Of a DNA stretch of 64,000 nucleotides, positions 8,714-16,721 are shown piece by piece. The notes beneath the pieces are model-generated. The model made no database searches. It was not told the origin of the DNA and worked only from the letters and a program-made list of their open reading frames with translations. The DNA lies in contig CALXPL010000002.1 in NCBI GenBank assembly GCA_944390275.1, positions 239,983 to 303,982 on the forward strand. Direction: 5' to 3'. Numbering within the stretch: position 1 is the first letter of the stretch; the number at the start of each line of letters is the position of its first letter. Origin of the DNA: an uncultured Alphaproteobacteria bacterium. Its GTDB lineage: Bacteria; Pseudomonadota; Alphaproteobacteria; RF32; CAG-239. The position numbers and the translations under genes were made by a program.

Positions 8714-9700
8714 CTAATAGAAGCAAGAAACGTAATTGGTGTTAAACGGACATTTTATGGTTATTGCCGCATTTGAACAGCTTTGTTGAGCATAGCCTAA
8801 AGTTGAACAATCTTGATTTAACGAACAGAAATCAATTCCGGTGCAAACGCAAGCTCCTTGTGAAGCATTCCATGTAAAACCGCTTGAACATTTACATTTT
8901 GAATATTTATTATTACAAGAATTTCCTTCTCCTCCCGCATAGCCCGTGCCTAAACAAGAATATTTGAAGGAAGTTGCGCAAACGCATTTCTTTTGAGCGG
9001 AATTCCATTCATAATTATTCGGACAGTTGCATTTGGTGTAATAGGTTCCGTAATCGTCGGTACATAGACTTCCGCTTCCGCCTTGTATCCCGCAAGATGA
9101 AGCCGAAACATATTTTTGCGGGTCGCACCTGATTTTATATTTTTTACCGTCGCAAGATTGACATTCGCCATTGCTGATATATCCTGCTGGAATAGAGGAA
9201 TATTTATAATCCGAACAAAAATTACAACAATCTTTATATTTTCCGCCGCAAGCTACTCCGACGCCTTTCTCATCATAACCGTCGCAACGTTGGTTATAAG
9301 CCGCGTCGCATTTACATCCGGCATGATACGAACTGTCATAAGGGCAGAAATCACTCGGATAACTTCCTTCGGGACAAGGCGTATCGGAATAACCGGCTTG
9401 TTTGCACAAATCTTCGGGATTAGTATAATCGTCATTATTATTCAATTTATGACCATCACAATTTCCGGCATCGGTTATAAAACATACAGAAACAGTTTGA
9501 TAAGATTGCTTATCAGTCAGTTCAAGAAAAAGATTTGGAGAAAAACGAGACAAATCGAGGTGTGATAAAGTGTGGATGTGTGAGTGATGGTGGCTCGATT
9601 TAGAAAGAGAAGATAATAAAACAGCGGCATTGAGATTATCAGCAGATAAAAGCAAACAACTTGACGCTGATAAAAAAACAAAATTCCAATATTTCATCAT
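8714..9700 (-). CDS. Surface locus A, exported Cys-rich protein (A1)
   Basis: 328 residues from ATG 9700 behind AAGGAGG. Signal peptide ~1-25. A His-rich segment (SSHHHSHIHTLSHLDLS) precedes VSVCFITDAGNC. The rest is a chain of Cys-containing repeats (CKCDAAYNQRCDGYDEKGVG, KDCCNFCSDYKYSSIPAGY, CQSCDGKKYKIRCDPQKY, CKCSSGFTWNASQGACVC) ending in QDCSTLGYAQQSC and CPFNTNYVSC. The even, repeated spacing suggests disulfide-stabilised small domains. It differs from B and C in signal peptide and promoter but has the same architecture. It is the first gene of a two-gene operon with the DUF1566-type partner. It was probably made as a surface or secreted protein; no enzyme motif is visible. Confidence 0.75.
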   Translation of the reverse strand: MMKYWNFVFLSASSCLLLSADNLNAAVLLSSLSKSSHHHSHIHTLSHLDLSRFSPNLFLELTDKQSYQTVSVCFITDAGNCDGHKLNNNDDYTNPEDLCKQAGYSDTPCPEGSYPSDFCPYDSSYHAGCKCDAAYNQRCDGYDEKGVGVACGGKYKDCCNFCSDYKYSSIPAGYISNGECQSCDGKKYKIRCDPQKYVSASSCGIQGGSGSLCTDDYGTYYTKCNCPNNYEWNSAQKKCVCATSFKYSCLGTGYAGGEGNSCNNKYSKCKCSSGFTWNASQGACVCTGIDFCSLNQDCSTLGYAQQSCSNAAITIKCPFNTNYVSCFY

Positions 9701-9753
9701 AATATCCTCCTTCGGAAATAAAGAACTTCCTCTCCATTTTTCTCCTAGGAGTC

Positions 9754-9782
9754 ATACTATCAGAAATAAAATAAAAAGTCAA
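9754..9782 (-). promoter_or_regulatory. Promoter of locus A1
   Basis: Minus strand: -35 TTGACT (9777-9782), 17-bp spacer, -10 TAGTAT (9754-9759). The spacer is AT-rich and lacks the TGTTGCAACA-like palindrome of the other surface promoters. Confidence 0.6.
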
Positions 9783-9813
9783 ACACAAATTTCAAAAAAG
9801 AATAAAAAGAAAG

Positions 9814-9844
9814 ACATAAAAAAGGCGGCTTCAAAAGCCGCCTT
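9814..9844 (-). terminator. Terminator after the OmpA/glycine-zipper gene
   Basis: A 10-bp GC-rich stem (9822-9831 with 9835-9844) is followed on the minus strand by a T-run. Confidence 0.85.
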
Positions 9845-9860
9845 ATATAAAATTAAGAAA

Positions 9861-10499
9861 TTACTGAGCATTGACGAGGACAATTTCCACACGTCTGTTT
9901 TGTTCACGACCGGCAGCAGTAGCGTTGCTTGTGATAGGATTTTTAGAGCCATAACCGGCAGCATGGAGTCTAGAAGCAGCAACACCACGGAGGTTAAGAT
10001 AACTAGATACGGAGTTAGCACGATTTGCCGAAAGTTTATTGTTTATGGCATCGGTTCCGGTGTTATCGGTATATCCTGAAACATAAACATTTGTTTTATC
10101 GTATTCAATTAAAACCTTAGCGATAGAGTCTAAAACCGGTTTAAAGGAAGGTTTGATGACATATTGATTTGTATCAAAAGTAATGTTTCCGGGCATAATT
10201 AAATTAACTTGTCCGTTATTAACTTGAACTTGAACACCGGTTCCAACGAGTTCTTGGCGAAGTTTGCTTGCTTGAATATCCATATAACCACCGGTAGCAG
10301 CCCCGCCGACAGCACCGATTCCGGCACCGATGAGAGCTCCTTTTTCACCACCAAAGATAGCCCCGATTCCGGCACCTGCAGCAGCTCCGATTCCTGTTCC
10401 CCAAGCAGTTTTAGAAACTTTACTTTCACCGGTATAAGGATCAGTAGCGCAAGCACATAATAAAGAAAATGCAGCCAAAGTTAGAATAGTTTTTTTCAT
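9861..10499 (-). CDS. OmpA-family lipoprotein with glycine zipper (YiaD-like)
   Basis: 212 residues from ATG 10499, behind TTAAGGAGAAAATTC. Lipobox LLCAC at ~15-19. Residues ~35-75 form a glycine-zipper segment (GTGIGAAAGAGIGAIFGG, then GALIGAGIGAVGGAATGG), followed by an OmpA-like peptidoglycan-binding domain (ITFDTNQYVIKPSF, VSGYTDNTG, LSANRANSV, AAGYGSKNPI, NRRVEIVLV). The architecture matches YiaD-type outer-membrane lipoproteins. It probably anchors the outer membrane to peptidoglycan. It is monocistronic, divergent from the flagellar operon and closed by a strong terminator. Confidence 0.9.
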   Translation of the reverse strand: MKKTILTLAAFSLLCACATDPYTGESKVSKTAWGTGIGAAAGAGIGAIFGGEKGALIGAGIGAVGGAATGGYMDIQASKLRQELVGTGVQVQVNNGQVNLIMPGNITFDTNQYVIKPSFKPVLDSIAKVLIEYDKTNVYVSGYTDNTGTDAINNKLSANRANSVSSYLNLRGVAASRLHAAGYGSKNPITSNATAAGREQNRRVEIVLVNAQ

Positions 10500-10569
10500 G
10501 AATTTTCTCCTTAAAAACAAAATTTTTTAAAAACTATCATAAAATTACAAACAAAGAGTAAATTTTAAA

Positions 10570-10585
10570 TGGCACGAAAATTGCA
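10570..10585 (+). promoter_or_regulatory. Sigma-54 promoter for the flgI operon
   Basis: TGGCACG (10570-10576), four A residues, TTGCA (10581-10585) matches the RpoN consensus, with GG (-24) and GC (-12) elements at the required spacing. It lies 41 bp upstream of the flgI start codon. Late flagellar genes are RpoN-dependent in several alphaproteobacteria such as Caulobacter. Confidence 0.85.
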
Positions 10586-10626
10586 TATAAGTAAAGGAAT
10601 AGGATTGTAAATGGAGACGTAAGGAT

Positions 10627-11751
10627 ATGAAATTGTCTTTCGCAAAAAGAATATTTTTTCTAACAATGGCACTTACATTAGGAGTCGTAGATGCCAAAAC
10701 AAGTTTTGCGGTATCAAGAATAAAAGATATTGCAGACATAGAAGGAGTTAGAGAAAACCAACTGATTGGCTACGGATTGGTCGTTGGTTTAAATGGAACG
10801 GGAGACAACATAAAATCCATAGCGTTTACCAAAGAGAGCTTAATTAGTATGCTGGATAGGTTGGGAATAAACTCTCGTGACGGACAACTGAAATCAAAGA
10901 ATATAGCGGCGGTAATGGTTACCGGAAGTTTGCCGGCATTCGGGCGTCAAGGGAGTCGCATTGATGTGATGGTAAGTGCCTTGGGAGATGCAAAAAGTTT
11001 GCAAGGAGGGACGCTTTTGGCGACACCGATGATTGGTGCGGACGGAGAAGTTTATGCCGTAGCTCAAGGTCAGATAGCTGTTGGGGGTTATTCGGCAAGC
11101 GGTGCAAATCAAAATGTAACCAAAGGGGTTCCGACTTCAGGAAGAATAGCTAACGGAGCAATAATTGAAAATGAAATAAATTTTTCATTAGAAAGCATGA
11201 AGACCATAAAACTGGCTTTGCGTAATCCTGATTTTACCACATCAAAAAGAGTAGCAGCGGCGATTAATGCCATGATGGGAGAGCCGTCAGCTAAAGCGGT
11301 AGATCCTTCAACAATAACATTAGATGTTCCGAGCAAATATCAAGATAATATTGTTGATTTGATGACGAAAATAGAACAATTACAGGTTCAACCGGATCAA
11401 ACGGCAAAGGTTATCATAGATGAAACATCAGGAATAGTTGTCATCGGCAAAGATGTAAAGATTAGCAAACTAGCCATAGCTCAAGGGAATTTAACCATAA
11501 AAATTTCAGAAATTCCGTTGGTTTCTCAACCATTCACATTTTCCGACGGAGAAACGGTAGTTGATAGTTTAACGGATATTCAAATTGAAGAAGATACGGA
11601 AAGCAAATTAAGCGTTTTGGATACGGGGGTTAATTTGCAGGATTTGGTAAACGGATTGAATGCGTTAGGAGTTAGCCCGCGAGACTTGATTAGCATTTTG
11701 CAGGCGGTTAAAGCAAGTGGTGCATTACAAGCAGATATAGAGGTCATATAA
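10627..11751 (+). CDS. flgI: Flagellar P-ring protein FlgI
   Basis: 374 residues, the usual length. Signal peptide ~1-29 (ends SFA). FlgI signatures follow at once: SRIKDIADIEGVRENQLIGY, GLVVGLNGTGDN, then NIAAVMVTGSLPAF and GSRIDVMVSALGDAKSLQGG. The C-terminus has DLVNGLNALGVSPRDLISIL and QAVKASGALQADIEVI. FlgI forms the periplasmic P ring around the rod, acting as a bushing in peptidoglycan. The start at 10627 follows TAAGGAT and sits behind a sigma-54 promoter. It leads the run flgI-flgJ-flgN-flgK-flgL with 1-11 bp gaps, clearly one operon. Confidence 0.97.
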   Translation: MKLSFAKRIFFLTMALTLGVVDAKTSFAVSRIKDIADIEGVRENQLIGYGLVVGLNGTGDNIKSIAFTKESLISMLDRLGINSRDGQLKSKNIAAVMVTGSLPAFGRQGSRIDVMVSALGDAKSLQGGTLLATPMIGADGEVYAVAQGQIAVGGYSASGANQNVTKGVPTSGRIANGAIIENEINFSLESMKTIKLALRNPDFTTSKRVAAAINAMMGEPSAKAVDPSTITLDVPSKYQDNIVDLMTKIEQLQVQPDQTAKVIIDETSGIVVIGKDVKISKLAIAQGNLTIKISEIPLVSQPFTFSDGETVVDSLTDIQIEEDTESKLSVLDTGVNLQDLVNGLNALGVSPRDLISILQAVKASGALQADIEVI

Positions 11752-11752
11752 A

Positions 11753-12109
11753 ATGAACATAGCAAATCAAACATATCTGGCACAAGATGCTCTCGCAATA
11801 AATCAAGCTTCTGCATTAAAACAGAACAAAGGACGAGATATGTCGGAAGCGAGAGAAGCTGCACAAGATTTTGAAGCATTTTTTCTGAGTCGCATGATGG
11901 AAAGTATGTTTGAAGGCATTTCCACAAATGGGATGTTTGGGGGAGGAAATGCTGAAAAGATATATCGTTCGTTTTTAATTAATGAATACGGTAAATCAAT
12001 GGCACAAAACGGCACGGTAGGCATAGCGGATTATGTTATGAAAACTTTATTGGATGTTCAAGAACAGCAAAGTGCCTTAACAAGGCAAGAACAAACACAG
12101 GAGGTGTAA
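11753..12109 (+). CDS. flgJ: Rod-binding protein FlgJ (N-terminal domain type)
   Basis: 118 residues. It contains the Rod-binding (FlgJ_N) domain: EAAQDFEAFFLSRMMESMFE, NGMFGGGNAEKIYRSFLINE and YGKSMAQNGTVGIADYVMKT. The C-terminal muramidase domain of enteric FlgJ is absent, as is normal in alphaproteobacteria, where a separate lytic enzyme opens the wall. It acts as a cap or scaffold during rod assembly in the periplasm. It begins 1 bp after flgI and ends 1 bp before flgN, so expression is coupled. Confidence 0.92.
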   Translation: MNIANQTYLAQDALAINQASALKQNKGRDMSEAREAAQDFEAFFLSRMMESMFEGISTNGMFGGGNAEKIYRSFLINEYGKSMAQNGTVGIADYVMKTLLDVQEQQSALTRQEQTQEV

Positions 12110-12110
12110 G

Positions 12111-12563
12111 ATGGAAAAAAATAAAGCGTCAGATATAAATGAAAAGATAGAAGAATACAGAAGTATAATAACGCACTTTACGGCTTTATTGGAAGAGGAA
12201 AATGAAGCTTTACGTAAATATGATATGGAAAAAGTATCAACTTTGTTGGATAAAAAGGTGCAAATTGTAAGTTCTTACAGAACAATGGCGGGCTATTTTA
12301 TAAAGAATCAAGAAATTTTAAAAGCCGCGACCGAAACCAGCAAACAAGAAATAAAAGACATATCAATAAAATTAGATACATTGATGAAAGAAAACGAAAG
12401 ACTGTTAAAAACCAAAATGGAAACAAGTCGAACAGTAATGGATTCAATAGTCAGGATGGCAAAGAAGGTTAGTTCAACGAGTTCAACGTCGTATGGATCT
12501 GGCGGAACCTATACGCCGGTAGATAATATGCAGAATGCATTTGCCATAAACAGAACATTATAG
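12111..12563 (+). CDS. flgN: FlgN-like flagellar export chaperone
   Basis: 150 residues, soluble and mostly helical with coiled-coil character (ITHFTALLEEENEALRKYDM at the start, then KVSTLLDKKVQIVSSYRTMA). The pattern of an E-N-E-AL-K-D core followed by L-KK is that of FlgN, the cytoplasmic chaperone that holds FlgK and FlgL before export. The C-terminal ~25 residues are Ser/Thr/Gly-rich and probably disordered. It sits directly before flgK behind an AGGAGGTG ribosome-binding site, the expected place. Sequence conservation in this family is weak, so position carries part of the call. Confidence 0.8.
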   Translation: MEKNKASDINEKIEEYRSIITHFTALLEEENEALRKYDMEKVSTLLDKKVQIVSSYRTMAGYFIKNQEILKAATETSKQEIKDISIKLDTLMKENERLLKTKMETSRTVMDSIVRMAKKVSSTSSTSYGSGGTYTPVDNMQNAFAINRTL

Positions 12564-12573
12564 GAGAAGAGCC

Positions 12574-14763
12574 ATGTCAATGTTAACAGGATTTACGTCA
12601 GCTCTTTCAGGGATGAAAGTATCACAATCGCAAATAGGGATAGTTAGTAATAATATTGCCAATGTTGATACGCCGGGCTATACGCGTAAAACGGCACAGC
12701 AAAGCGCAGTTGTCTTAGCCGGAGAAACAGCAGGTGTAAAATTAAATCAAGTTGAACGCACGGTAAGCGAAAGTTTATTAAAGAGTTATTTGGCATCAAA
12801 TTCGACAGTAGGCGGGATAAAGGTAACGGGCGAATATTTAAGCCAATTACAAACAACTTTAGGAACGCCTGAAGGACAAAATTCCATAGCCATGAATGTT
12901 TCTAATTTGCAAGAAGCCTTTAATAATTTTTCGGTTGACGTAACTTCAGCTGCGGGGCGTTATAATTTATTGAATACGGCACAGACGTTAACATCAAGAT
13001 TCAATACATTAACTACGGAAATACAAAAATTACGAGGAAATGCCGATATGCAAATTTCGGCAGATGTTGAAACCATCAATGGATTACTCGATGAATTGGA
13101 TGATTTAAATGAACGAATAGTTAAAGACAAGGTTTTAGGGTACGACAATGTTGCAGACTTGGAAGATCAAAGAGATCAGGCATTGAGAGAGTTGAGTGGT
13201 TATATAGATATTAATTATTATACAAGGGAAAGCGGAGAAATAGTAATTCAAACAACAAAAGGGGTAATGCTTTTAGATAAAGATCCGCACTATTTAAGTC
13301 ATACAGCCATTACACAAGCGGGAGCCACAACAAGCTACTATGATGGAGCAATATCGGGAATTTATGTTGATGGTGAAGATATTACAGACAAGATTCAAGA
13401 AGGAAAGCTGCAAGGTTTAATTGAAATCAGAGATGAAACATTAACGTCGCTCCAATCTCAGTTAGATGAGTTGGCCGGAGTATTGAAAGACAAGGTTAAT
13501 CAGGCGCATAACCGCGGCACGGCATTCCCGAATACGCCGTCAGAGTTAACGGGAAGTCGAGATTTTATAAACTCGGCAGTTCAACAAATAAAAATAAGCA
13601 ACGGCGATGTCAGAATTACAATATTTGATGCATCAGGCAATCAAGTAAGTACAGGAACATTAATTGGAGATATGGGCTTTTCAACTAACGGGGATACGGT
13701 TGATAATATGCTTCAATGTATTAATGACTGGTTGCAGTCAGCGGATGGAGCCAATTTACCGCAAGCAAGTGCCGGAGTAGATATTAACGGACATGTTTAT
13801 ATTAATACCGGTGATAGTAATTATTCATTATCAATTATGGATGAAAGTTCATCGACACCGGGAAGTACACAACAAGATGTAACAATAGGATTTGATAATG
13901 ACGGGGACGGTTATTACGATAGAAAAGCAGAAGGATTTTCAAATTTCTTAGGATTAAATAACTTTTTTAGTTCGACACAAAATGAGGCGGTTTACGATTC
14001 GAAAGTTTTGAGTAAAAATGCAAATTTAGGAGTTCAAGAAAAAGTAACATTAAATTTTGCCATAGATGGTTCAGGCAGTATAGGTACAATAAATATATAT
14101 CCGTCGGATAATTTGGAAGATATTGTCAATAAAATAAATTCCAATCCGACGTTAAATGGCGACATAAAAGCCTCATTAGTTCCGAATGGCAATGGTTATA
14201 TGTTAAGAATAGATAACATGTCGGGCAGTCAAATGGAAATCAATGAAGTAATGAAAGCCGATGGTACGATAACGGGTTTTCTTGACAGAATAGGATTAAA
14301 ACCATCGAATGCCGGAATTTCAGGAAGTTTGTCTGTCAGAGAAGATATAGAAGCAACACCGGGATTAATAGCCGGAGGTTCACCGGAATTTGACACATCG
14401 TCAGGAAAATATGTTTTAAATGCTGCAGCCAATAGTGTTGCAAATGATATGGGAAAAATATTTTCAGAGAATTTTACATTTAGTCAAGCAGGCAATATAG
14501 CAACCACAACGACGACATTTGCCAATTATGCTTCAACATTTGTAGGAAGCATAGCTTCAGGAGTTAGTGATGCCGAAGCGGCATTAGCGTATCAAGAAGA
14601 ATTAAGTGATTCGATAGCAACCAAAGAAGCCGAGTTAAGTGGAGTTAATATTGATGAAGAATTGGCTCAATTAATAATTTTTCAAAAGAGTTATGCGGCG
14701 AACGCCCAGTCTTTTACAGCGGTAAAAGAAATGCTTGATATATTGCTTGGTATGATGTCTTAA
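12574..14763 (+). CDS. flgK: Flagellar hook-associated protein 1 FlgK
   Basis: 729 residues. The N-terminus has the flagellar rod/hook motif (SALSGMKVSQSQIGIVSNNI then NIANVDTPGYTRK), and the C-terminus the matching heptad region (LAQLIIFQKSYAANAQSFTA, MLDILLGMM). The middle (~residues 250-560) is a variable, Gly/Ser/Asp-rich surface-exposed domain, including a DNDGDGYYDRKAEG segment like a calcium-binding EF/dockerin loop. FlgK forms the hook-filament junction with FlgL. The start follows a GGAGAAGAGCC ribosome-binding site 10 bp after flgN. It is longer than enteric FlgK (~550). Confidence 0.95.
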   Translation: MSMLTGFTSALSGMKVSQSQIGIVSNNIANVDTPGYTRKTAQQSAVVLAGETAGVKLNQVERTVSESLLKSYLASNSTVGGIKVTGEYLSQLQTTLGTPEGQNSIAMNVSNLQEAFNNFSVDVTSAAGRYNLLNTAQTLTSRFNTLTTEIQKLRGNADMQISADVETINGLLDELDDLNERIVKDKVLGYDNVADLEDQRDQALRELSGYIDINYYTRESGEIVIQTTKGVMLLDKDPHYLSHTAITQAGATTSYYDGAISGIYVDGEDITDKIQEGKLQGLIEIRDETLTSLQSQLDELAGVLKDKVNQAHNRGTAFPNTPSELTGSRDFINSAVQQIKISNGDVRITIFDASGNQVSTGTLIGDMGFSTNGDTVDNMLQCINDWLQSADGANLPQASAGVDINGHVYINTGDSNYSLSIMDESSSTPGSTQQDVTIGFDNDGDGYYDRKAEGFSNFLGLNNFFSSTQNEAVYDSKVLSKNANLGVQEKVTLNFAIDGSGSIGTINIYPSDNLEDIVNKINSNPTLNGDIKASLVPNGNGYMLRIDNMSGSQMEINEVMKADGTITGFLDRIGLKPSNAGISGSLSVREDIEATPGLIAGGSPEFDTSSGKYVLNAAANSVANDMGKIFSENFTFSQAGNIATTTTTFANYASTFVGSIASGVSDAEAALAYQEELSDSIATKEAELSGVNIDEELAQLIIFQKSYAANAQSFTAVKEMLDILLGMMS

Positions 14764-14774
14764 GGAGGTGTGAA

Positions 14775-16676
14775 ATGAGAGTTCCAACATATAATTCTTA
14801 TATGAATATGATAAGTCAAGCCATGTCAACAAAAGCGATGGCCGAATTATACAGCTATCAAGCAATGACAGGTTTAAAATCCCCGAATTATTCGGGATAT
14901 GGAATGCAGGCTCATACCATGGTTAGCTTGGAATCCATGTTAAGCGTAACAAATAATTTTATGGAAAATAATAAACTCGTTAACATAGAAGTCAATGCCA
15001 TGAATACGGCAATGGAAACGATTCAGAGCAGTGTTAATGAGTTTAAATCCATATTAAACAGTGTTAGCGGAATGGATTTGAGTAAAGTTTCACCGGATGC
15101 GACGGGAGGAGAACTGATATTCAGCAACAATAATGTAAACGATTATTTAGGCAAGACATTAACCATAAATGGAACAGAATATACTTTTGCCGATAATGGT
15201 AACGGAAATAATATAGATATAAGCACGGCAACGACGGGAGCAGAAGTATTAACAGCATTACAAAACAAATTGCCGGCAAATTCAGATTTCACATTTGATG
15301 ATACGACATTTACATTTCCATTATATACAATAGATGGGGAGTCGACATTAGTAAGTAGTGGAACGGTTCAAACCGGAGAACCATATACGATGAGCGATGA
15401 ACAGTATAATGAATTAAAAACGTTACAAAATCAAGCGTTTACGACATTGAAAATGCTTGTTGATTGTTTAAATACCAATGTCAATGGAAAATATATTTTT
15501 GGAGGAGGGGATACCAGTCAAGTGCCGATAGATTTTCCGTTTGCAAGTTTAGAAGAATTTCAAGCGTATTATGACGGAGTGAATATACAATATCCATCAA
15601 ATAGTTCCGCAGCGTTAGATAATAGAGTAATTACTGCGGAAGATACGGGAGATTTAACATTCGCGCAAACGGGAGGAAATACGGGAACAATAACAGCGGC
15701 AAATGCGGGAGCATTTTTAACGCAAGCGGTTGCATCAAATTCGGAAACGACAGGAACATTAACGTTTAATCAAGATAAAAATACAATAAATGCAACAGTT
15801 TACGGAGCATTTAATACAATACAAGCGGGAGATACTTTAGTAATAGGCGGAGATGGTGCCGGAACTAATGCCAAAGTATATGTTGTTGAATCGGTGTCCT
15901 CAGATGGAAAAACGATTACAGTTTCAGATAGTACGCCAATAGAAGCCGACTTGACAATTTCCCCTGATAATACCAATCCTGATACGACGGTAAATTTCAG
16001 TACATCTTATGCGGTAGGTTCCGTTATCAACATGGAAGGCTTTGGCAATAATTTTGTTCCGACCGTACAAGTAACGGGGATAAGTGAGGATGGAAGCACT
16101 TTGTTCGTAACAGCAGATCCTGCAAAATTTCCCAATACGACAGTAGCAGCCTCAAGTGATTGGAGTATGGTAGGAAATTCCTATTATCAAGGCGGAACAA
16201 TGGATTCTGAGAAAGTTATTTCAGATAATCAATCCATAGTTTTTGATGTTAACGGAGCAGATCCGGCATTTGAGAAATTATTTAGGTCTTTATGTACGAT
16301 AGCGCAAGGAAATATCGTTGATACAACCGATCCAATCACCGGAGGAACCTTGGATACTCAAAGGACAGAGGATAGGGTTGAAGAATCAATGGCGATATTG
16401 CAGAGTGCAATTTATAGCTCAGGATTAGGGTCAACAGAAGTAAATCCGGATTTATACACCGTTTTGGCAAAAATAAATTCCAATCAGGTTGTTTTAAATA
16501 ATGTTTCAGAAAATCAGTCAACGATGGCAGCTAATTTGGAAAACAGCATAGGAGAAATCAAGAATGTTGACCAAACGGAAGCAACGGTAAAGTTGTTAAT
16601 GGCTTATAATAATTTAAATGCATCTTATGCAGTCATGCAAACAGCAATGTCTGTTTCGTTATTAGATTATTTATAA
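14775..16676 (+). CDS. flgL: Flagellar hook-associated protein 3 FlgL (enlarged)
   Basis: 633 residues, about twice the usual ~300. The N-terminal helix (MRVPTYNSYMNMISQAMSTK) and C-terminal helix (LLMAYNNLNASYAVMQTAMS) are flagellin-like, and FIFGGGDTSQVP-type text (KYIFGGGDTSQVPIDF) marks the FlgL core. The central ~300 residues are a Thr/Asn/Gly-rich insertion (for example FLTQAVASNSETTGTLTF) likely to project from the junction. FlgL joins FlgK to the filament. It starts 11 bp after flgK behind AAGGAGGTG and is the last gene of the operon, closed by a strong terminator. Confidence 0.92.
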   Translation: MRVPTYNSYMNMISQAMSTKAMAELYSYQAMTGLKSPNYSGYGMQAHTMVSLESMLSVTNNFMENNKLVNIEVNAMNTAMETIQSSVNEFKSILNSVSGMDLSKVSPDATGGELIFSNNNVNDYLGKTLTINGTEYTFADNGNGNNIDISTATTGAEVLTALQNKLPANSDFTFDDTTFTFPLYTIDGESTLVSSGTVQTGEPYTMSDEQYNELKTLQNQAFTTLKMLVDCLNTNVNGKYIFGGGDTSQVPIDFPFASLEEFQAYYDGVNIQYPSNSSAALDNRVITAEDTGDLTFAQTGGNTGTITAANAGAFLTQAVASNSETTGTLTFNQDKNTINATVYGAFNTIQAGDTLVIGGDGAGTNAKVYVVESVSSDGKTITVSDSTPIEADLTISPDNTNPDTTVNFSTSYAVGSVINMEGFGNNFVPTVQVTGISEDGSTLFVTADPAKFPNTTVAASSDWSMVGNSYYQGGTMDSEKVISDNQSIVFDVNGADPAFEKLFRSLCTIAQGNIVDTTDPITGGTLDTQRTEDRVEESMAILQSAIYSSGLGSTEVNPDLYTVLAKINSNQVVLNNVSENQSTMAANLENSIGEIKNVDQTEATVKLLMAYNNLNASYAVMQTAMSVSLLDYL

Positions 16677-16685
16677 AGGAGCAAG

Positions 16686-16716
16686 AAAAAAAGCGGAAAG
16701 TTATTTCCGCTTTTTT
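16686..16716. terminator. Bidirectional terminator between flgL and glgP
   Basis: A 13-bp stem AAAAAGCGGAAA/TTTCCGCTTTTT with a short loop, A-run before and T-run after. It serves the convergent flgL and glgP transcripts. Confidence 0.9.
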
Positions 16717-16721
16717 GTTTT

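Noticed and set aside
5738..9700. Cys-rich repeats considered as a CRISPR or DNA tandem repeat array
   Set aside because: The spacing is irregular at DNA level and the similarity is at protein level only; no CRISPR-like repeat-spacer pattern occurs anywhere in the window.
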